Shown here one piece after another: positions 8,162 to 18,915 of a DNA stretch of 64,000 nt. The notes beneath the pieces are model-generated. The model was not told where the DNA came from and ran no database searches. It worked only from the letters and a program-made list of their open reading frames with translations. Within the stretch, counting starts at the first letter, position 1. Every line of letters begins with the position of its first letter. This DNA comes from Caulifigura coniformis (GTDB lineage: Bacteria; Planctomycetota; Planctomycetia; Planctomycetales; Planctomycetaceae): positions 2,314,154-2,378,153 of the forward strand of contig NZ_CP036271.1 in NCBI RefSeq assembly GCF_007745175.1, in the 5' to 3' direction. Both the position numbers and the translations under genes were made by a program.

Positions 8162-9352
8162 CTATCCCTTGAGGAAGGCGGCGAGGCGATCGATGCCGGC
8201 TTCGAGGAGGGGGATGTTCGTCGCGAAGGACAGGCGGGCGTAGCCGGGGGCTCCGAAGGCATCACCGGTGACGAGGGCGACGTGGGCTTCTTCGAGCAGG
8301 GCCGTGCAGAACTCGGTCGCGTCTTTCACGACCTTGCCGCCGCCGAGCTTCTTGCCGAAGTAGGCGCTGACGTCGAAGAACATGTAGAACGCGCCGGTCG
8401 GCTCGACGAACTTGATGTTCGGGATCTCGCGGAAGCGTTTGATGACGTAGTTCCGGCGCTCGGTGAACTTCTCGAGCATCTCGGCAACGCTGTCCTGCGG
8501 GCCATCGAGGGCAGCCACGGCGGCGTACTGGCTGACGCTGCAGGGGTTTGAGGTTTCCTGGCTTTGCAGGTTGTCGATCGCCTGCGTCAACTCGACGGGG
8601 GCGATCGACCAGCCGATGCGCCAGCCCGTCATCGCGTAGGCCTTCGAGACGCCGCTGATGATGATCGTCTTGGCGGCGACATCGGGGCCGAACGTCGCGA
8701 CGCAGCGGAACTTCGCGTCGCCGTAAATCAGCTTTTCGTAGATCTCGTCCGAGAGGATGAAGATGTCTTTCGCGACGCAGACCTTCGCGAGTTCTTCGAG
8801 CCGTTCCGGCGGATACACGGTGGCGGTCGGATTGCTCGGCGAGTTCAGCATCAGCAGCCGGGTCTTCGGCGAGATGGCGGCTTCCAGCTGCTGCCTGGAG
8901 AGGCAGAAGCCGGATTCGGGCGTCGTCGGGATGAGGACGGGGGTGGCGCCGGTGAGTTCGACGAGGGCGCTGTAGCTGACCCAATAGGGGGTGGGGATGA
9001 TGACTTCGTCGCCCGGGCCGCAGAGCGCGGTGAGGACGTTGTGGATGGCGTGCTTGGCGCCGTTGGAAACCACGACCATGTTCGGCGTGATCTTGAGGCC
9101 GTAGTCGCGTTCATACAGGCGGCAGACGGCCTGCTTGAGTTCCACGATGCCGCCGGAGGCGGTGTAGTGGGTGTGGCCTTCCTGCATCGCCTTGATGGCG
9201 GCGGCCTGGATGTGCTCGGGCGTGTTGAAGTCCGGCTCGCCAAGGGTGAAGTCATACACCTTGATTCCCTGGGCTTTGAGCTGCTTGGCCTTGGCGGCGG
9301 CGGCGATCGTGGCGGAGGGCTTGAGGGTGCTGACAGCGGGAGACAGACGCAT
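8162..9352 (-). CDS. PLP-dependent class I/II aminotransferase (aspartate aminotransferase type)
   Basis: 396 residues from ATG 9352 (MRLSPAVSTL). It transfers amino groups between aspartate or a related amino acid and 2-oxoglutarate. The pyridoxal lysine is K237 in ISGVSKAYAMTGWR. Other family marks are GEPDFNTPEHI, SNPTATVYPPE and SDEIYEKLIY. The length is normal. Substrate range in this subgroup is broad (aspartate, prephenate, others), so no symbol is given. Readings starting further upstream to 9766 contain no family homology. Confidence 0.88.
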   Translation of the reverse strand: MRLSPAVSTLKPSATIAAAAKAKQLKAQGIKVYDFTLGEPDFNTPEHIQAAAIKAMQEGHTHYTASGGIVELKQAVCRLYERDYGLKITPNMVVVSNGAKHAIHNVLTALCGPGDEVIIPTPYWVSYSALVELTGATPVLIPTTPESGFCLSRQQLEAAISPKTRLLMLNSPSNPTATVYPPERLEELAKVCVAKDIFILSDEIYEKLIYGDAKFRCVATFGPDVAAKTIIISGVSKAYAMTGWRIGWSIAPVELTQAIDNLQSQETSNPCSVSQYAAVAALDGPQDSVAEMLEKFTERRNYVIKRFREIPNIKFVEPTGAFYMFFDVSAYFGKKLGGGKVVKDATEFCTALLEEAHVALVTGDAFGAPGYARLSFATNIPLLEAGIDRLAAFLKG

Positions 9353-9738
9353 GGCGAAGTGAGTGGGTAGTGGGTCGTTGGTAGTGGGTAGAGCCCGGAG
9401 CCTGACGTCGAAGCATGCGGGGAGGTTCGCGCAACGTGGGCGCGAAGGGATGGATTGTTTGGGCAGGAGGCCGCAAGCGTCAAGGATGGGCGGGCCTGGC
9501 CGGTGTGGGCGCCCGCATCGAAGTGGGGAACCTGCGACGTCCAATGACGGACCGGCCCTGGTCGCCCTGACAGGAAATGGGGCCTGAACCGGAGCGTCCG
9601 GCTGACAGCGGTCACTCGTCTGCCAAGGGACTATGACGACGCCGTATGTCATGCCGCGGCAGTGCGTTCGTATGGCCGGGCGGTTTGATGTAACCTGCCT
9701 CGCATCAGGCGTTCGACAGGTCCAACCTCGCGTGAACC
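9353..9738. other. Intergenic region without recognised gene
   Basis: 386 bp between divergent genes. A short tandem of GTAGTGGGTCGTTG-like units lies at about 9363-9390, just upstream of the aminotransferase. I see no RNA gene or clear promoter. Confidence 0.5.
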
Positions 9739-11097
9739 ATGCTGGAAGAACAGTTCTACGAGTCATCGACTGCCCGCTGGAAACGCGAGCTTCCGTGGCT
9801 GCGACTGTTCCGGGGCTTCCGGATCGCGATGGACTTCCGCAAGCTGCTGCTGGCGTTTGCGGGGACGGTGATTTTCTCGATCGGCATGCTGATTTTCACC
9901 ACGCTGCCGTATTCGCCCCACACGACCGAAGAGGCGAAGCTCGGCCGGGCCCCGCTGCGGGGAATCGACGTGCCGCTTCCTTACGACGACCGGGCGATCG
10001 CCGCATGGCCGTGGGACAGCGATTTCCCCGGCGCGCCGTCGGGGCGAATTCCGTATTCGCTGATGTACGTGCTTTACGAGCCGTGGGAATACGTGGTTCC
10101 GGTCGTCTACCAGGCGCGGACGCTGCTTTCGCCGTGGCGTGTCGTGGTGGAGCCGGCGCGCGGGGTGATGTTCTCGATGACCTGGGCCGATTTCGCCTGG
10201 GCGTGGACGAAGCTGCTGTGGGCGCTGGTCGTATGGGCCGTGTTTGGCGGGGCGATTGCCCGGATCGCGGCCCTGGAACTCGCCGGGGAAGGCGTTCCGA
10301 GCCTCAAGGAAGCGATCGAGCATTCGACGCGGTATCTGCTGTCGACGCTGGGGGGAGTGCTGCTGCCGGTGGTGGGCGTGGCGCTGTTCTGGGGCGTGGC
10401 GCTGGGGATCGGGATGCTGGGGCTGATTCCGGGGATCGGGCCGTTCCTGACGGGGCTGTTCTACTTCGTGTCGGTCATCTGCGGGGCGATCCTGGCGCTG
10501 ATCCTGATTGGCGTGGCGGCGTGCTGGCCGCTGATGTACGCGACGATCGCCGTGGAAGGGAGCGACGCGTTCGACGCGCTGAGCCGCTCGTACAGTTACG
10601 TGTTCGGCCGGCCGTGGTACGGGCTGTGGATCACGATCGTGTCGCTGGTGTATGGGGCGATCTTGCTGCTGTTCCTGCATGGGGCGATGTTTTTCGCCCA
10701 TTCGCTGGCGGATCACGCGACGGCGGGCGGGATGGGGGAAGTTGCGAACCGGCAGCTGTGGGACACGGTTCCGTACAGCGAGCCTGACGCGCCGCCGCTG
10801 GAAACGAGCGTGGGGGGCCGGCTGCGGGCGGCGTGGGCGAAAGGCTTCATGGCGCTCTCGACGGTGTTCGTGTACAGCTATTTCTGGGTGGCGGTGACGA
10901 TCGCATACTTCCTGTTGCGACACGCGGAGGACGCGACGCCGTTCAAGAAGGTGTACTGGCCGGCGGCCGAGCCGGTGGGTTCGGGGCCCGCGCTGTCGGG
11001 GATGGCGGCGGCGGAATATCGGGAGCGTCAGGCGAACGAGGCGGCGGCCGTTTCGGGGGTTGCGGGGGGCCCGCCGACGGGGGTTGCGCCGGGCTGA
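9739..11097 (+). CDS. Polytopic membrane protein of unknown function
   Basis: 452 residues with about six hydrophobic segments: one near residue 40, two or more in the 160-280 region (a Gly-rich stretch including LGLIPGIGPFLTGLFYF), one in WITIVSLVYGAILLLF and one near residue 380. A large non-membrane loop with DVPLPYDDRAIAAWPW lies between the first two. The tail is Ala/Gly rich. Similar proteins occur in planctomycetes without assigned role. It lies upstream of gcvH in the same direction with a 198-bp gap, so it is probably a separate unit. Confidence 0.6.
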   Translation: MLEEQFYESSTARWKRELPWLRLFRGFRIAMDFRKLLLAFAGTVIFSIGMLIFTTLPYSPHTTEEAKLGRAPLRGIDVPLPYDDRAIAAWPWDSDFPGAPSGRIPYSLMYVLYEPWEYVVPVVYQARTLLSPWRVVVEPARGVMFSMTWADFAWAWTKLLWALVVWAVFGGAIARIAALELAGEGVPSLKEAIEHSTRYLLSTLGGVLLPVVGVALFWGVALGIGMLGLIPGIGPFLTGLFYFVSVICGAILALILIGVAACWPLMYATIAVEGSDAFDALSRSYSYVFGRPWYGLWITIVSLVYGAILLLFLHGAMFFAHSLADHATAGGMGEVANRQLWDTVPYSEPDAPPLETSVGGRLRAAWAKGFMALSTVFVYSYFWVAVTIAYFLLRHAEDATPFKKVYWPAAEPVGSGPALSGMAAAEYRERQANEAAAVSGVAGGPPTGVAPG

Positions 11098-11295
11098 CCG
11101 GGGCGAGCGCGGGGCGACGCTTTCGGACCGGCTGGCGACAGCACTCGCGCGTGCGTCGGATGTTCATGCGGGCCCAGAGTGCGCAGTTTCCGAGTCAAAC
11201 TGCGCGGTTTGGGTCGTTATCGCGTGGTCGACAACGGGCGGGTGTGCGGGTAGGCTACGCGCTGCGCCCGCGTCCTCCACTTCCTGATCTGCGTC

Positions 11296-11682
11296 ATGTC
11301 CAATCCCAATCTCAAATTCGCCCGGACCCACGAATGGGTGCTGTCGGAAGGTGAAACCGCGAAAGTCGGCATCAGCGATTTCGCGGTGAAGGAACTGACC
11401 GACCTCGTGTTCATGCAGCTGCCCGGGGTGGGATCGGAGATGAAGGTCGGCGAGGTGTTCGGCGAAGTGGAGAGCGTGAAGGCTGTGAGCGACCTGTACG
11501 GCCCCGTTTCGGGGACGGTCGCCGCGGTCAACAGCGAGCTTCCGGGCAACCTGCAATGGCTGTCCGACGACCCGTTCGGCAAAGGCTGGATCGCCGAGAT
11601 CAAGCTGGCCGATCGCAAGGAACTGGAGGCGCTGATGTCGCAGGACGAGTACGTGAAGTTTTGCGAGAGCCAGGCTCACTGA
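11296..11682 (+). CDS. gcvH: Glycine cleavage system H protein
   Basis: 128 residues, normal for the family. It carries the lipoyl swinging arm that shuttles the aminomethyl group between the P, T and L proteins. The lipoylated lysine is K62 in GEVESVKAVSDLYGP. The C-terminal GKGWIAEIKL block is also typical. It is followed after 140 bp by gcvPA in the same direction. Confidence 0.95.
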   Translation: MSNPNLKFARTHEWVLSEGETAKVGISDFAVKELTDLVFMQLPGVGSEMKVGEVFGEVESVKAVSDLYGPVSGTVAAVNSELPGNLQWLSDDPFGKGWIAEIKLADRKELEALMSQDEYVKFCESQAH

Positions 11683-11822
11683 CCGGCCTATGATGATGAG
11701 CTGTCGTCCGCGACAGTCGTCTGAAGTTCTTTGTCGGCCGCTGCCCGCTCAGGCAACGCCCGGTTCCAGCCGGCAACGTTTTCCGTTGCTCTTGATCCCC
11801 TGAAGTTCCAGGAATTCTGTCC

Positions 11823-13157
11823 GTGGCTTATCTGTTCACGACTCCCGAACAGCAGAAGGAGATGCTGTCCACGATCGGTGTGTCCTCGATCGACGACCTG
11901 TTCGAGACGATTCCGGCCGACCTGCGGATGAAGCGTCCGCTCGACCTTCCGGCGGCGATGACGGAACTGGAGCTGGAGCAGTTTGCCCGACAGCTTGCGG
12001 CGCGTGACCGGCAGCCCCGCGCCTGCTTCATGGGGGGCGGCGCCTACGATCACTTCGTTCCCTCGGTGATCGATGAGATCACTTCGCGCGGCGAGTTCTA
12101 CACGGCGTATACGCCTTACCAGCCCGAGGCGAGCCAGGGCTCGCTGCAGGCCTTCTTCGAATACCAGTCGCTGATCTGCCGGCTCACGGGGATGGAGGCG
12201 TCGAACGCAAGCCTTTACGAGGGGGGGACCGCACTGAGCGAAGCGGCCTTCATGGCGATGCGTTCGACCAACCGCCACTCGCGGATCGTGGTTCTCGGCT
12301 CGGTTCACCCCGAGTATCGCCAGGTGCTGGCGACTTACGTGGGCAACCTGTCGTGCGAGATCGTCACGATCCCGACGCCGAAGGGAACGGCCGACGTGCA
12401 GGCGGTGGCCGATGCCGTCGACGAGCACACTTCGTGCGTGCTGATGCAGCACCCGAACTTCTTCGGATGCCTGGAAGAGGTCCGCGAGATCACGAAGATC
12501 GCTCAGGCGAAAGGCGCCCTGGCGGTCGTGTCGTTCGATCCGATCAGCCTGGGGATGCTGGAGCGACCGGGAGATTACGGCGCGGACATCGCCGTCGCCG
12601 AAGGACAGTCGCTGGGAATTCCGCTGCAGTACGGCGGTCCGTACCTCGGTGTGATGGCGTGCAAGAACGAGCATGTCCGCAAGATGCCGGGGCGAATCAT
12701 CGCGGAAACAAAAGACCGGGACGGCCGCCGTTGCTACGTCCTCGGGCTTCAGACTCGCGAGCAGCACATCCGCCGCGACAAGGCGACAAGCAACATCTGC
12801 ACGAACCAGGGCCTGCTCGCCCTGCGGGCGACCGTCTACCTGTCACTGCTGGGTCCGAAGGGAATCCAGGAAGTGGCGGAGCTTTGCTGCCGGAAGGCGC
12901 ATTATGCGGCCGAGCAGCTCGTGAAGTCGGGCAAGGTCGAGCTGGTGTACGACCGTCCGTTCTTCAAGGAGTTCTTCGTGCGGGCCAAGGGGGGGACGGA
13001 GAAGTGGCTGGAGAAGACTCGGGCCGCGGGGTTCGACGTGGGACCGACGATGGCGCAGCTGAAGGCGGCGGATCCGGACCTGCCGGAAGGAGTGCTGGTG
13101 GCGGTGACGGAATGTCGGACGCGGGGTGAGATTGAGGCACTTGCGAACGCCGGGTGA
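11823..13157 (+). CDS. gcvPA: Glycine dehydrogenase (decarboxylating) subunit 1
   Basis: 444 residues starting at GTG 11823 (VAYLFTTPEQQKEML). It is the N-terminal half of the split P protein, which decarboxylates glycine with PLP; subunit 2 (gcvPB), not in this window, carries the PLP lysine. Conserved blocks seen are FMGGGAYDHFVPSVID, YTAYTPYQPEASQGSLQ and YQSLICRLTGMEASNASLYEG. The split form suits planctomycetes and thermophile-like systems. gcvT and gcvPB are absent nearby. Confidence 0.92.
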   Translation: MAYLFTTPEQQKEMLSTIGVSSIDDLFETIPADLRMKRPLDLPAAMTELELEQFARQLAARDRQPRACFMGGGAYDHFVPSVIDEITSRGEFYTAYTPYQPEASQGSLQAFFEYQSLICRLTGMEASNASLYEGGTALSEAAFMAMRSTNRHSRIVVLGSVHPEYRQVLATYVGNLSCEIVTIPTPKGTADVQAVADAVDEHTSCVLMQHPNFFGCLEEVREITKIAQAKGALAVVSFDPISLGMLERPGDYGADIAVAEGQSLGIPLQYGGPYLGVMACKNEHVRKMPGRIIAETKDRDGRRCYVLGLQTREQHIRRDKATSNICTNQGLLALRATVYLSLLGPKGIQEVAELCCRKAHYAAEQLVKSGKVELVYDRPFFKEFFVRAKGGTEKWLEKTRAAGFDVGPTMAQLKAADPDLPEGVLVAVTECRTRGEIEALANAG

Positions 13158-13161
13158 GGAC

Positions 13162-13548
13162 ATGGGCCGGCCTTTTCGAATACTGGCCTACCTGTGGGCA
13201 TCTCCGGTGACCGCCACTGGTCTCGCCATCGCCGTTGCCGTGCGTGCGAGCCAGGGGAAGATCCAGATTCGAGACGGCGTCATCGAGTGTTCGGGAGGTC
13301 TCGCGAAACGGCTTCTCTCGGGTGGTCGATTTCGACGCGGAGGCGCAGCAGTCACCCTCGGGCATGTCATCATCGCCCGTGATCTGAATTGCCTGGCAGC
13401 CAGCCGGGAACATGAGCGACGGCACGTCAGGCAATACGAACGGTGGGGCCCTCTGCTCCTGCCTGTCGCGTGGGGCATCGCAGGGTGGTTAAAGATCAAG
13501 GGATTCGACCCTTACCTGGACCATCCGTTCGAGCAGATTGACACGTAA
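13162..13548 (+). CDS. Small membrane protein with HExxH motif
   Basis: 128 residues from ATG 13162, 4 bp after gcvPA with GAGG upstream, so translation is probably coupled. One hydrophobic segment lies near the N-terminus (AYLWASPVTATGLAIAVAV) and another near LLLPVAWGIAGWL. Between them, SREHERRHVRQYERWGP contains HERRH, a possible zinc-peptidase HExxH site next to the second membrane segment. Short proteins with this HExRHxxQ-like block occur in several phyla without known function. Peptidase activity is inference only. Confidence 0.6.
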   Translation: MGRPFRILAYLWASPVTATGLAIAVAVRASQGKIQIRDGVIECSGGLAKRLLSGGRFRRGGAAVTLGHVIIARDLNCLAASREHERRHVRQYERWGPLLLPVAWGIAGWLKIKGFDPYLDHPFEQIDT

Positions 13549-13570
13549 GACCGGCGATGTCCGCGCCTGA

Positions 13571-15232
13571 TCACGCCACGACCGCTTCTCCGACGGGGGC
13601 TGTCACGAGCTTGAACCAGAGGAAGCTGTGGGGGCCAATGCTGAGGAAGTAGGGGGTGTGGTCGACGGGGGGGAACGGGGTGTTGCCCATCAACTCCACC
13701 GGGGTGAAGCCAATGAACCGCGAGAGATCGAGCTTCACGGGCTGGGCGAACCGCGACAGGTTGTTGACGACGAGCATGGTTTCGTCGCCGAGGGTCCGCA
13801 GGTAGGCGATCACGCGTTCGTTGCCGCCATCAATGAATTCGAGAGATCCGCGGGCGAAGACCGGATGCTGCGTCCTGAGCCTGACCATCCGCTTGAGCCA
13901 GTTCAGCAGGGAGGTGGGCGAGCGCTGCGACGACTCGACGTTCACGGCCTGGAAGTGATAGATCGGGTCGGTGATGACGGGCTGATAGAGGCGTGACGGG
14001 TCGGCCGTCGAGAAGCCGGAGTTCCGGTCGCCGGTCCACTGCATGGGGGTGCGGACGCCGTTGCGGTCGCCGAGGTAGATATTGTCGCCCATCGTGATCT
14101 CGTCGCCGTAGTACAGCACGGGGCTCCCGGGGAGCGAGAACAGCATGCTGTGCAGGAGTTCGATCTGTCGGCGGCCGTTCTCCATGAGAGGGGCGAGGCG
14201 GCGACGGATTCCGAGATTGAGCCGCATCCGGGGATCCTGGGCGTATTCGCGATACATGTAGTCGCGGTCTTCATCGGTGACCATTTCAAGCGTGAGCTCG
14301 TCGTGGTTCCTGAGGAAGATGGCCCACTGGCAGTTCGACGGGATGGAGGGGAGCTGCTCCATGATGTCCACGATCGGCCGACGCTGCTCGCGGCGGATCG
14401 CCATGAACATGCGGGGCATGAGCGGGAAGTTGAACGCCATCTGGAACTCATCGCCGTCACCGAAATACGGCAGCAGGTCGGCCGGCCACTGGTTGGCTTC
14501 CGCGAGCAGCAGAGTGCCGGGCTTCTTCTCGTCGCAATAGGCGCGCATCTTCTTGAGGAAGCCATGCGTTTCGAACAGGTTTTCGCAGTTGGTTCCTTCC
14601 CGTTCGAAGAGGTAGGGGACGGCATCGACGCGGAAGCCGTCGATGCCCTTGTCGAGCCAGAACCCGATGATGTCGAGCATTTCCTGCTGGACGGCCGGGT
14701 TGTCGTAGTTGAGATCGGGCTGATGCGAGAAGAAGCGATGCCAGTAGTACTGGCGGGCGACGGGATCCCAGGTCCAGTTGCTGGGCTCGGTGTCGGTAAA
14801 GATGATCCGGACGCCCTGATACTTCTGGTCGGTGTCGCTCCAGACATAGTAGTCGCGTTTGGGCGATTCGGGATTCGAGCGGGCCTCCTGGAACCAGGCA
14901 TGCCTGTCGGACGTATGGTTCAGGACCATGTCGGCGATGATGCGGAGGCCGCGCGCGTGGGCCGCTTCGCAAAGGGCCTGGAAGTCGTCGACGGTGCCGA
15001 TTCGCGGGTCGATCTTGAGGAAGTCGGCGATGTCGTAGCCGTCGTCCTTGAGGGGCGACTCATAGATCGGCATGAGCCACAGGCAGGTGACCCCGAGATC
15101 GGCGAGATAATCGAGGCGCTGGATCAGGCCGCGCAGGTCGCCGATGCCGTCGCCGGTGCTGTCCTGAAATCCCCGGACGTAAACCTGGTAGAAGATGGCG
15201 TCCTTGTACCATTGATCATCGGTGTCATTCAT
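13571..15232 (-). CDS. treS: Trehalose synthase / maltose glucosyltransferase (GH13)
   Basis: 553 residues from ATG 15232. TreS interconverts maltose and trehalose. The GH13 catalytic triad is visible: nucleophile D203 in [10 protein letters not shown], acid/base E245 in [10 protein letters not shown] and D311 in [26 protein letters not shown] and [11 protein letters not shown] are typical of TreS rather than of alpha-amylase. No fused maltokinase domain is present. The start overlaps the otsA stop by 4 bases (ATGA), so the two genes are a translationally coupled operon. Confidence 0.88.
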   Translation of the reverse strand: MNDTDDQWYKDAIFYQVYVRGFQDSTGDGIGDLRGLIQRLDYLADLGVTCLWLMPIYESPLKDDGYDIADFLKIDPRIGTVDDFQALCEAAHARGLRIIADMVLNHTSDRHAWFQEARSNPESPKRDYYVWSDTDQKYQGVRIIFTDTEPSNWTWDPVARQYYWHRFFSHQPDLNYDNPAVQQEMLDIIGFWLDKGIDGFRVDAVPYLFEREGTNCENLFETHGFLKKMRAYCDEKKPGTLLLAEANQWPADLLPYFGDGDEFQMAFNFPLMPRMFMAIRREQRRPIVDIMEQLPSIPSNCQWAIFLRNHDELTLEMVTDEDRDYMYREYAQDPRMRLNLGIRRRLAPLMENGRRQIELLHSMLFSLPGSPVLYYGDEITMGDNIYLGDRNGVRTPMQWTGDRNSGFSTADPSRLYQPVITDPIYHFQAVNVESSQRSPTSLLNWLKRMVRLRTQHPVFARGSLEFIDGGNERVIAYLRTLGDETMLVVNNLSRFAQPVKLDLSRFIGFTPVELMGNTPFPPVDHTPYFLSIGPHSFLWFKLVTAPVGEAVVA

Positions 15233-16746
15233 CGTGCAGAATCCTGAACCACTTCCGTGTTGGCGGGGTTTTCTGGAAGTTCGAATTGAAGCAGGGTCGA
15301 GAGAATCTTTCCGCCCCAACGATAGACATTGTTCCGGGCGACGACTTCCCGCATGCGGGTCATGCGGCGTTTTTGTTCTTCGGGAGACATGACGACGGCC
15401 GCCGCGATGGCGTCGCCGATTTCGTGCGCGCCGAACGGGTTGATCGGCAGGGCGTCCTCCAGTTCGCGGACGGCGCCGGTGAACCGGCTGAGAATCAGGA
15501 CGCCCTGCTCATCGGTGCGGCTGGCGACAAACTCCTTGGCGACGAGGTTCATTCCGTCGTGGAGCGAGCTGACGACGAAGAATTTCGCGAGACGGTGGAG
15601 GGCGACCATCCTGATGGGATCGTGGTGCTCCTTGATGAGCGTGATCGGCTTCCAGCGGCCGTTCCGCCACTTCCAGTTGATCTCATCGGTGACGCGATCG
15701 ACTTCATCTTCGATACGGCGGTAATCGGCCAGGTGGCTGCGGCTGGGGACGGCGATCTGCACGAACTGGAGCTTGCCGACATAGTCGAGATGCGTCGAAA
15801 GGAAGGAATCGAGCCCGCGCAGCCGTTCGACGATGCCTTTCGTGTAGTCGAGCCGCTCGATGCCGGCTCCGAGGATGCGGTCGCCGAGCTGGAGCTGGCG
15901 CTTCCAGGTCTCCATCGCCTGCTCGACCTGGGGAGAGGTGGCGAGCCGGTTGGTTTCTTCGAAATCGATGCTGATGGGAAAGGCGGAGACTTTCGTCGTC
16001 GCTCCGCCGCGAACGACGTCGCTCCGCTCGTAGTCGATCCGCGACTCCGCGAACCGGTCGACCGCCTCGAGGAAATTGCGGCAGTCGTAACGCAGGTGAA
16101 ATCCGAGCAGGTCATTTCCCAGCAGCCCGTCCAGGATTTCTTCCTTCCAGGGGCAAACCCGAAACACTTCGGGGTTCGGCCAGGGAATGTGCCAGAACTG
16201 GGCGACGACGAGGTTCTTCCGGCCGCTGTTCTTCAACAGTCGCGGCAACAGGCAGAAGTGATAGTCCTGGATGAACACGAGCGTCGGATCGTCCCCCGCC
16301 TCGTCGAGCACGGCGTTCGCGAACAGTTCGTTGACCCGACGGTAGGTTTCCCAGTCCTTCGCATCAAATCTCGGACGCGTGAACGTGATGTGGCTCATCG
16401 GCCACAGGCATTCGTTCGAGAACCCGAGATAGAATCCCTGCTCATCTTCTTTGGTGAGCCACACGCGCCGGAGCTTGTATTTCGGGTCTTCGGGCGGGAC
16501 GGCAATGCAGTCGTGCTCGTCGACGACGGCGTGATCGGCGTCGCCGCTGCCGTGGCCGACCCAGACGCCTCCACTGGCGAGCATAATCGGGTCAAGCGCC
16601 GTGGCCATGCCGCTGGCGGGCTTCGAATGGACGATGCGGTCTTCAACAAACCGATGGACGTACGGCTCGCGATTCGCCACGACGATGAACTTGTAACCGG
16701 CCAGCCGACCGTGAATCAGTTCTTGAAGCGAGTCGCGGGTCCACAT
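15229..16746 (-). CDS. otsA: Trehalose-6-phosphate synthase (GT20)
   Basis: 505 residues from ATG 16746 (MWTRDSLQE). It joins UDP-glucose (or another NDP-glucose) to glucose-6-phosphate. GT20 landmarks are [45 protein letters not shown] and [13 protein letters not shown]. There is no trehalose-phosphatase domain and no otsB beside it; the partner here is treS. The longer reading to 17097 adds a non-homologous leader. Together with treS this suggests osmoprotectant or storage trehalose metabolism. Confidence 0.9.
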   Translation of the reverse strand: MWTRDSLQELIHGRLAGYKFIVVANREPYVHRFVEDRIVHSKPASGMATALDPIMLASGGVWVGHGSGDADHAVVDEHDCIAVPPEDPKYKLRRVWLTKEDEQGFYLGFSNECLWPMSHITFTRPRFDAKDWETYRRVNELFANAVLDEAGDDPTLVFIQDYHFCLLPRLLKNSGRKNLVVAQFWHIPWPNPEVFRVCPWKEEILDGLLGNDLLGFHLRYDCRNFLEAVDRFAESRIDYERSDVVRGGATTKVSAFPISIDFEETNRLATSPQVEQAMETWKRQLQLGDRILGAGIERLDYTKGIVERLRGLDSFLSTHLDYVGKLQFVQIAVPSRSHLADYRRIEDEVDRVTDEINWKWRNGRWKPITLIKEHHDPIRMVALHRLAKFFVVSSLHDGMNLVAKEFVASRTDEQGVLILSRFTGAVRELEDALPINPFGAHEIGDAIAAAVVMSPEEQKRRMTRMREVVARNNVYRWGGKILSTLLQFELPENPANTEVVQDSAR

Positions 16747-17035
16747 AGGCGAATGTCGTCCTGATTGCCGGGCGACCAGCGCGCACGCTTCCAAGCCGCC
16801 GCGGGACTGGAAGCGGCCCGCTGGAGCGGGTCGGCGGTCGCAATTCGCGGAACGAAGCAAGTTGAGTGCCTTCGATCGTACGAAATGCAGGAAAGTGAAG
16901 GGGCAGGTTCTGACGGGTTTGCGCTGATTTTGGGCATCGGCCGGCGGTGCTGCGGCGGGGCGCTTGACGCTGGCGGCGAGAGCGGTCACGTTGGCGGGCT
17001 CTTGTTGCCTGATTTGCCTTCTTGAGACGCGACCC

Positions 17036-18553
17036 ATGCACGTCGACACCGGTCCCGACAACAATGCCACCCTGCCGCCCGGTGTTCCGTGGTACAAGCT
17101 GCTGACGAAGTATCACTGGTTCGTGTTCGTCGTGGCGGCGCTGGGCTGGCTGTTCGACTGCCTTGATCAGCAGCTGTTCATTCTGGCTCGTCCGGCCGCG
17201 ATGAAGGAGCTTCTGGCAGGCACGGGAATTCCCGAGGCCGCCATGAAGGGGGAAATCCTGAAGTGGAGCGACATCGCGACGGCGGTGTTCATTGCAGGAT
17301 GGGCGACGGGCGGCCTCGTGTTCGGCATGCTGGGAGACCGGATCGGCCGCACGAAGACCATGATGTTCACCATCCTGATCTACTCGGCCTGCACGGGGCT
17401 GAGCGCGCTCTCGACTTCGGTTTACGATTTTGCGTTTTACCGCTTCCTGACGGGGCTGGGCGTCGGCGGTGAATTCGCCGTCGGCGTGGCGCTGATCGCG
17501 GAAGCAATGCCCGCGGCAGCGCGACCTTATGCACTCGCGTCACTGCAGGCGCTGTCTGCGATTGGCAATATCCTGGCGGCGTTGATCAACCTGGGCCTGG
17601 GGGTTGCCGAGGAGCATGGGCTCCCGACGAGTCCGTGGCGCATCATGTTCATGATCGGCGCGCTGCCTGCGCTCCTGGCGCTGATCATCCGGCTGAAGCT
17701 CAAAGAGCCGGAAGCATGGACGAAAGTGTCGCACGAGGGGGCCACCGCGAAGCAGCTCGGCTCCTATCGCGAGCTGTTTTCGACCCCGCTGTGGCGCAAG
17801 CACGCGCTCCTGGGGCTTGTGCTGGCGTGTTCGGGCGTTGTGGGGCTGTGGGGTGTCGGATTCTACACTCCGGACCTGATCCGATCGGTGCAGACTCCGA
17901 AGGTCACCAAGCAGGTTTATGAGCAGGAGATCGCGGCTGCCGAGGGCGCCACGGCCGAGAGCCTGAAGCGGGTTCAGGCGGCGATCGAGTCGAAGACTTC
18001 TGACCAGTTGCCGGCCGAGGACCAGGCGATCCAGGAGGCGATGGACAAGAAGGTCAGTTCGAAGGTTTCGCTGTACACGAGCTTTACGTCGATCGCGATC
18101 AATATCGGCGCCTTCTTCGGGATGTATGGCTTCGGCGTGCTGGCTCAGCGGATTGGCCGGAAGCCGACTTTCGCGATCGCCCTGATTTCGGCGTTCACGA
18201 TCACGGTGATCGTGTTCCACTCGCTGACGGACATGTGGCAGATCATGGTGCTCGTGCCGATCATGGGCTTCTGCCAGCTCTCGCTGTTCGCCGGATACGC
18301 GGTCTACCTGCCGGAACTCTTCCCGACGCGGCTGCGGTCGACGGGAACGAGCTTCTGCTACAACGTCGGCCGGTTCGTCGCGGCCTTTGGCCCGCTGGTG
18401 AAAATTGCGATCACGGGCTTCTTCATCACCAACACGTTCGGCTATGCGGAACCGCTGCGGCCGGCGGGCATGGCGATGTGCGGAGTGTTCCTGATCGGCC
18501 TGCTGGTTCTTCCATTCCTGCCCGAAACGAAGGGAAAACCGCTTCCCGAATGA
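17036..18553 (+). CDS. MFS transporter, sugar-transporter-like
   Basis: 505 residues from ATG 17036. Twelve hydrophobic segments can be followed. The first loop has GDRIGRTKTMM, the MFS motif A, and the second half has AQRIGRKPTF and LPELFPTRLRSTG, as in sugar/organic-acid:proton symporters. An unusual soluble insert of about 60 residues (about 290-350, with an AAAEGATAESLKRVQAAIE segment) separates the halves at the central loop region. The substrate is unknown; the divergent otsA-treS operon makes a sugar plausible but not proven. Confidence 0.8.
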   Translation: MHVDTGPDNNATLPPGVPWYKLLTKYHWFVFVVAALGWLFDCLDQQLFILARPAAMKELLAGTGIPEAAMKGEILKWSDIATAVFIAGWATGGLVFGMLGDRIGRTKTMMFTILIYSACTGLSALSTSVYDFAFYRFLTGLGVGGEFAVGVALIAEAMPAAARPYALASLQALSAIGNILAALINLGLGVAEEHGLPTSPWRIMFMIGALPALLALIIRLKLKEPEAWTKVSHEGATAKQLGSYRELFSTPLWRKHALLGLVLACSGVVGLWGVGFYTPDLIRSVQTPKVTKQVYEQEIAAAEGATAESLKRVQAAIESKTSDQLPAEDQAIQEAMDKKVSSKVSLYTSFTSIAINIGAFFGMYGFGVLAQRIGRKPTFAIALISAFTITVIVFHSLTDMWQIMVLVPIMGFCQLSLFAGYAVYLPELFPTRLRSTGTSFCYNVGRFVAAFGPLVKIAITGFFITNTFGYAEPLRPAGMAMCGVFLIGLLVLPFLPETKGKPLPE

Positions 18554-18794
18554 CGGACGGGCCCGGAGACCGGGGCGGAGGCCGTGCGTCGCGAACCGCG
18601 GAGGTGGCAGTGGTGTCCGGATGTTTCCGGGAGACTTCACGGCCGAGAGTTCGGTTTCATCCTTGCATGGAATGACGCCGCTTGAGATAGTCTGCCCTTC
18701 CGCGATGAGACCGCATGGCATCGCCGCTTCGAGAACCAGCATCGGCTCCCCAACCGGATGTCTGCGGAGCCGGCCGCCAGGACGGCATCATGCT

Positions 18795-18869
<75 letters not shown>

Positions 18870-18877
18870 CTTTTGAG

Positions 18878-18915
18878 GTCCCTGCCCGCAACAGTTTGCG
18901 GGCAGGGACTTTTTT
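18878..18915 (+). terminator. Intrinsic terminator of tRNA-Pro
   Basis: A perfect 14-bp stem (GTCCCTGCCCGCAA with TTGCGGGCAGGGAC, loop CAGT) is followed by six T residues at 18910-18915. Confidence 0.95.
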
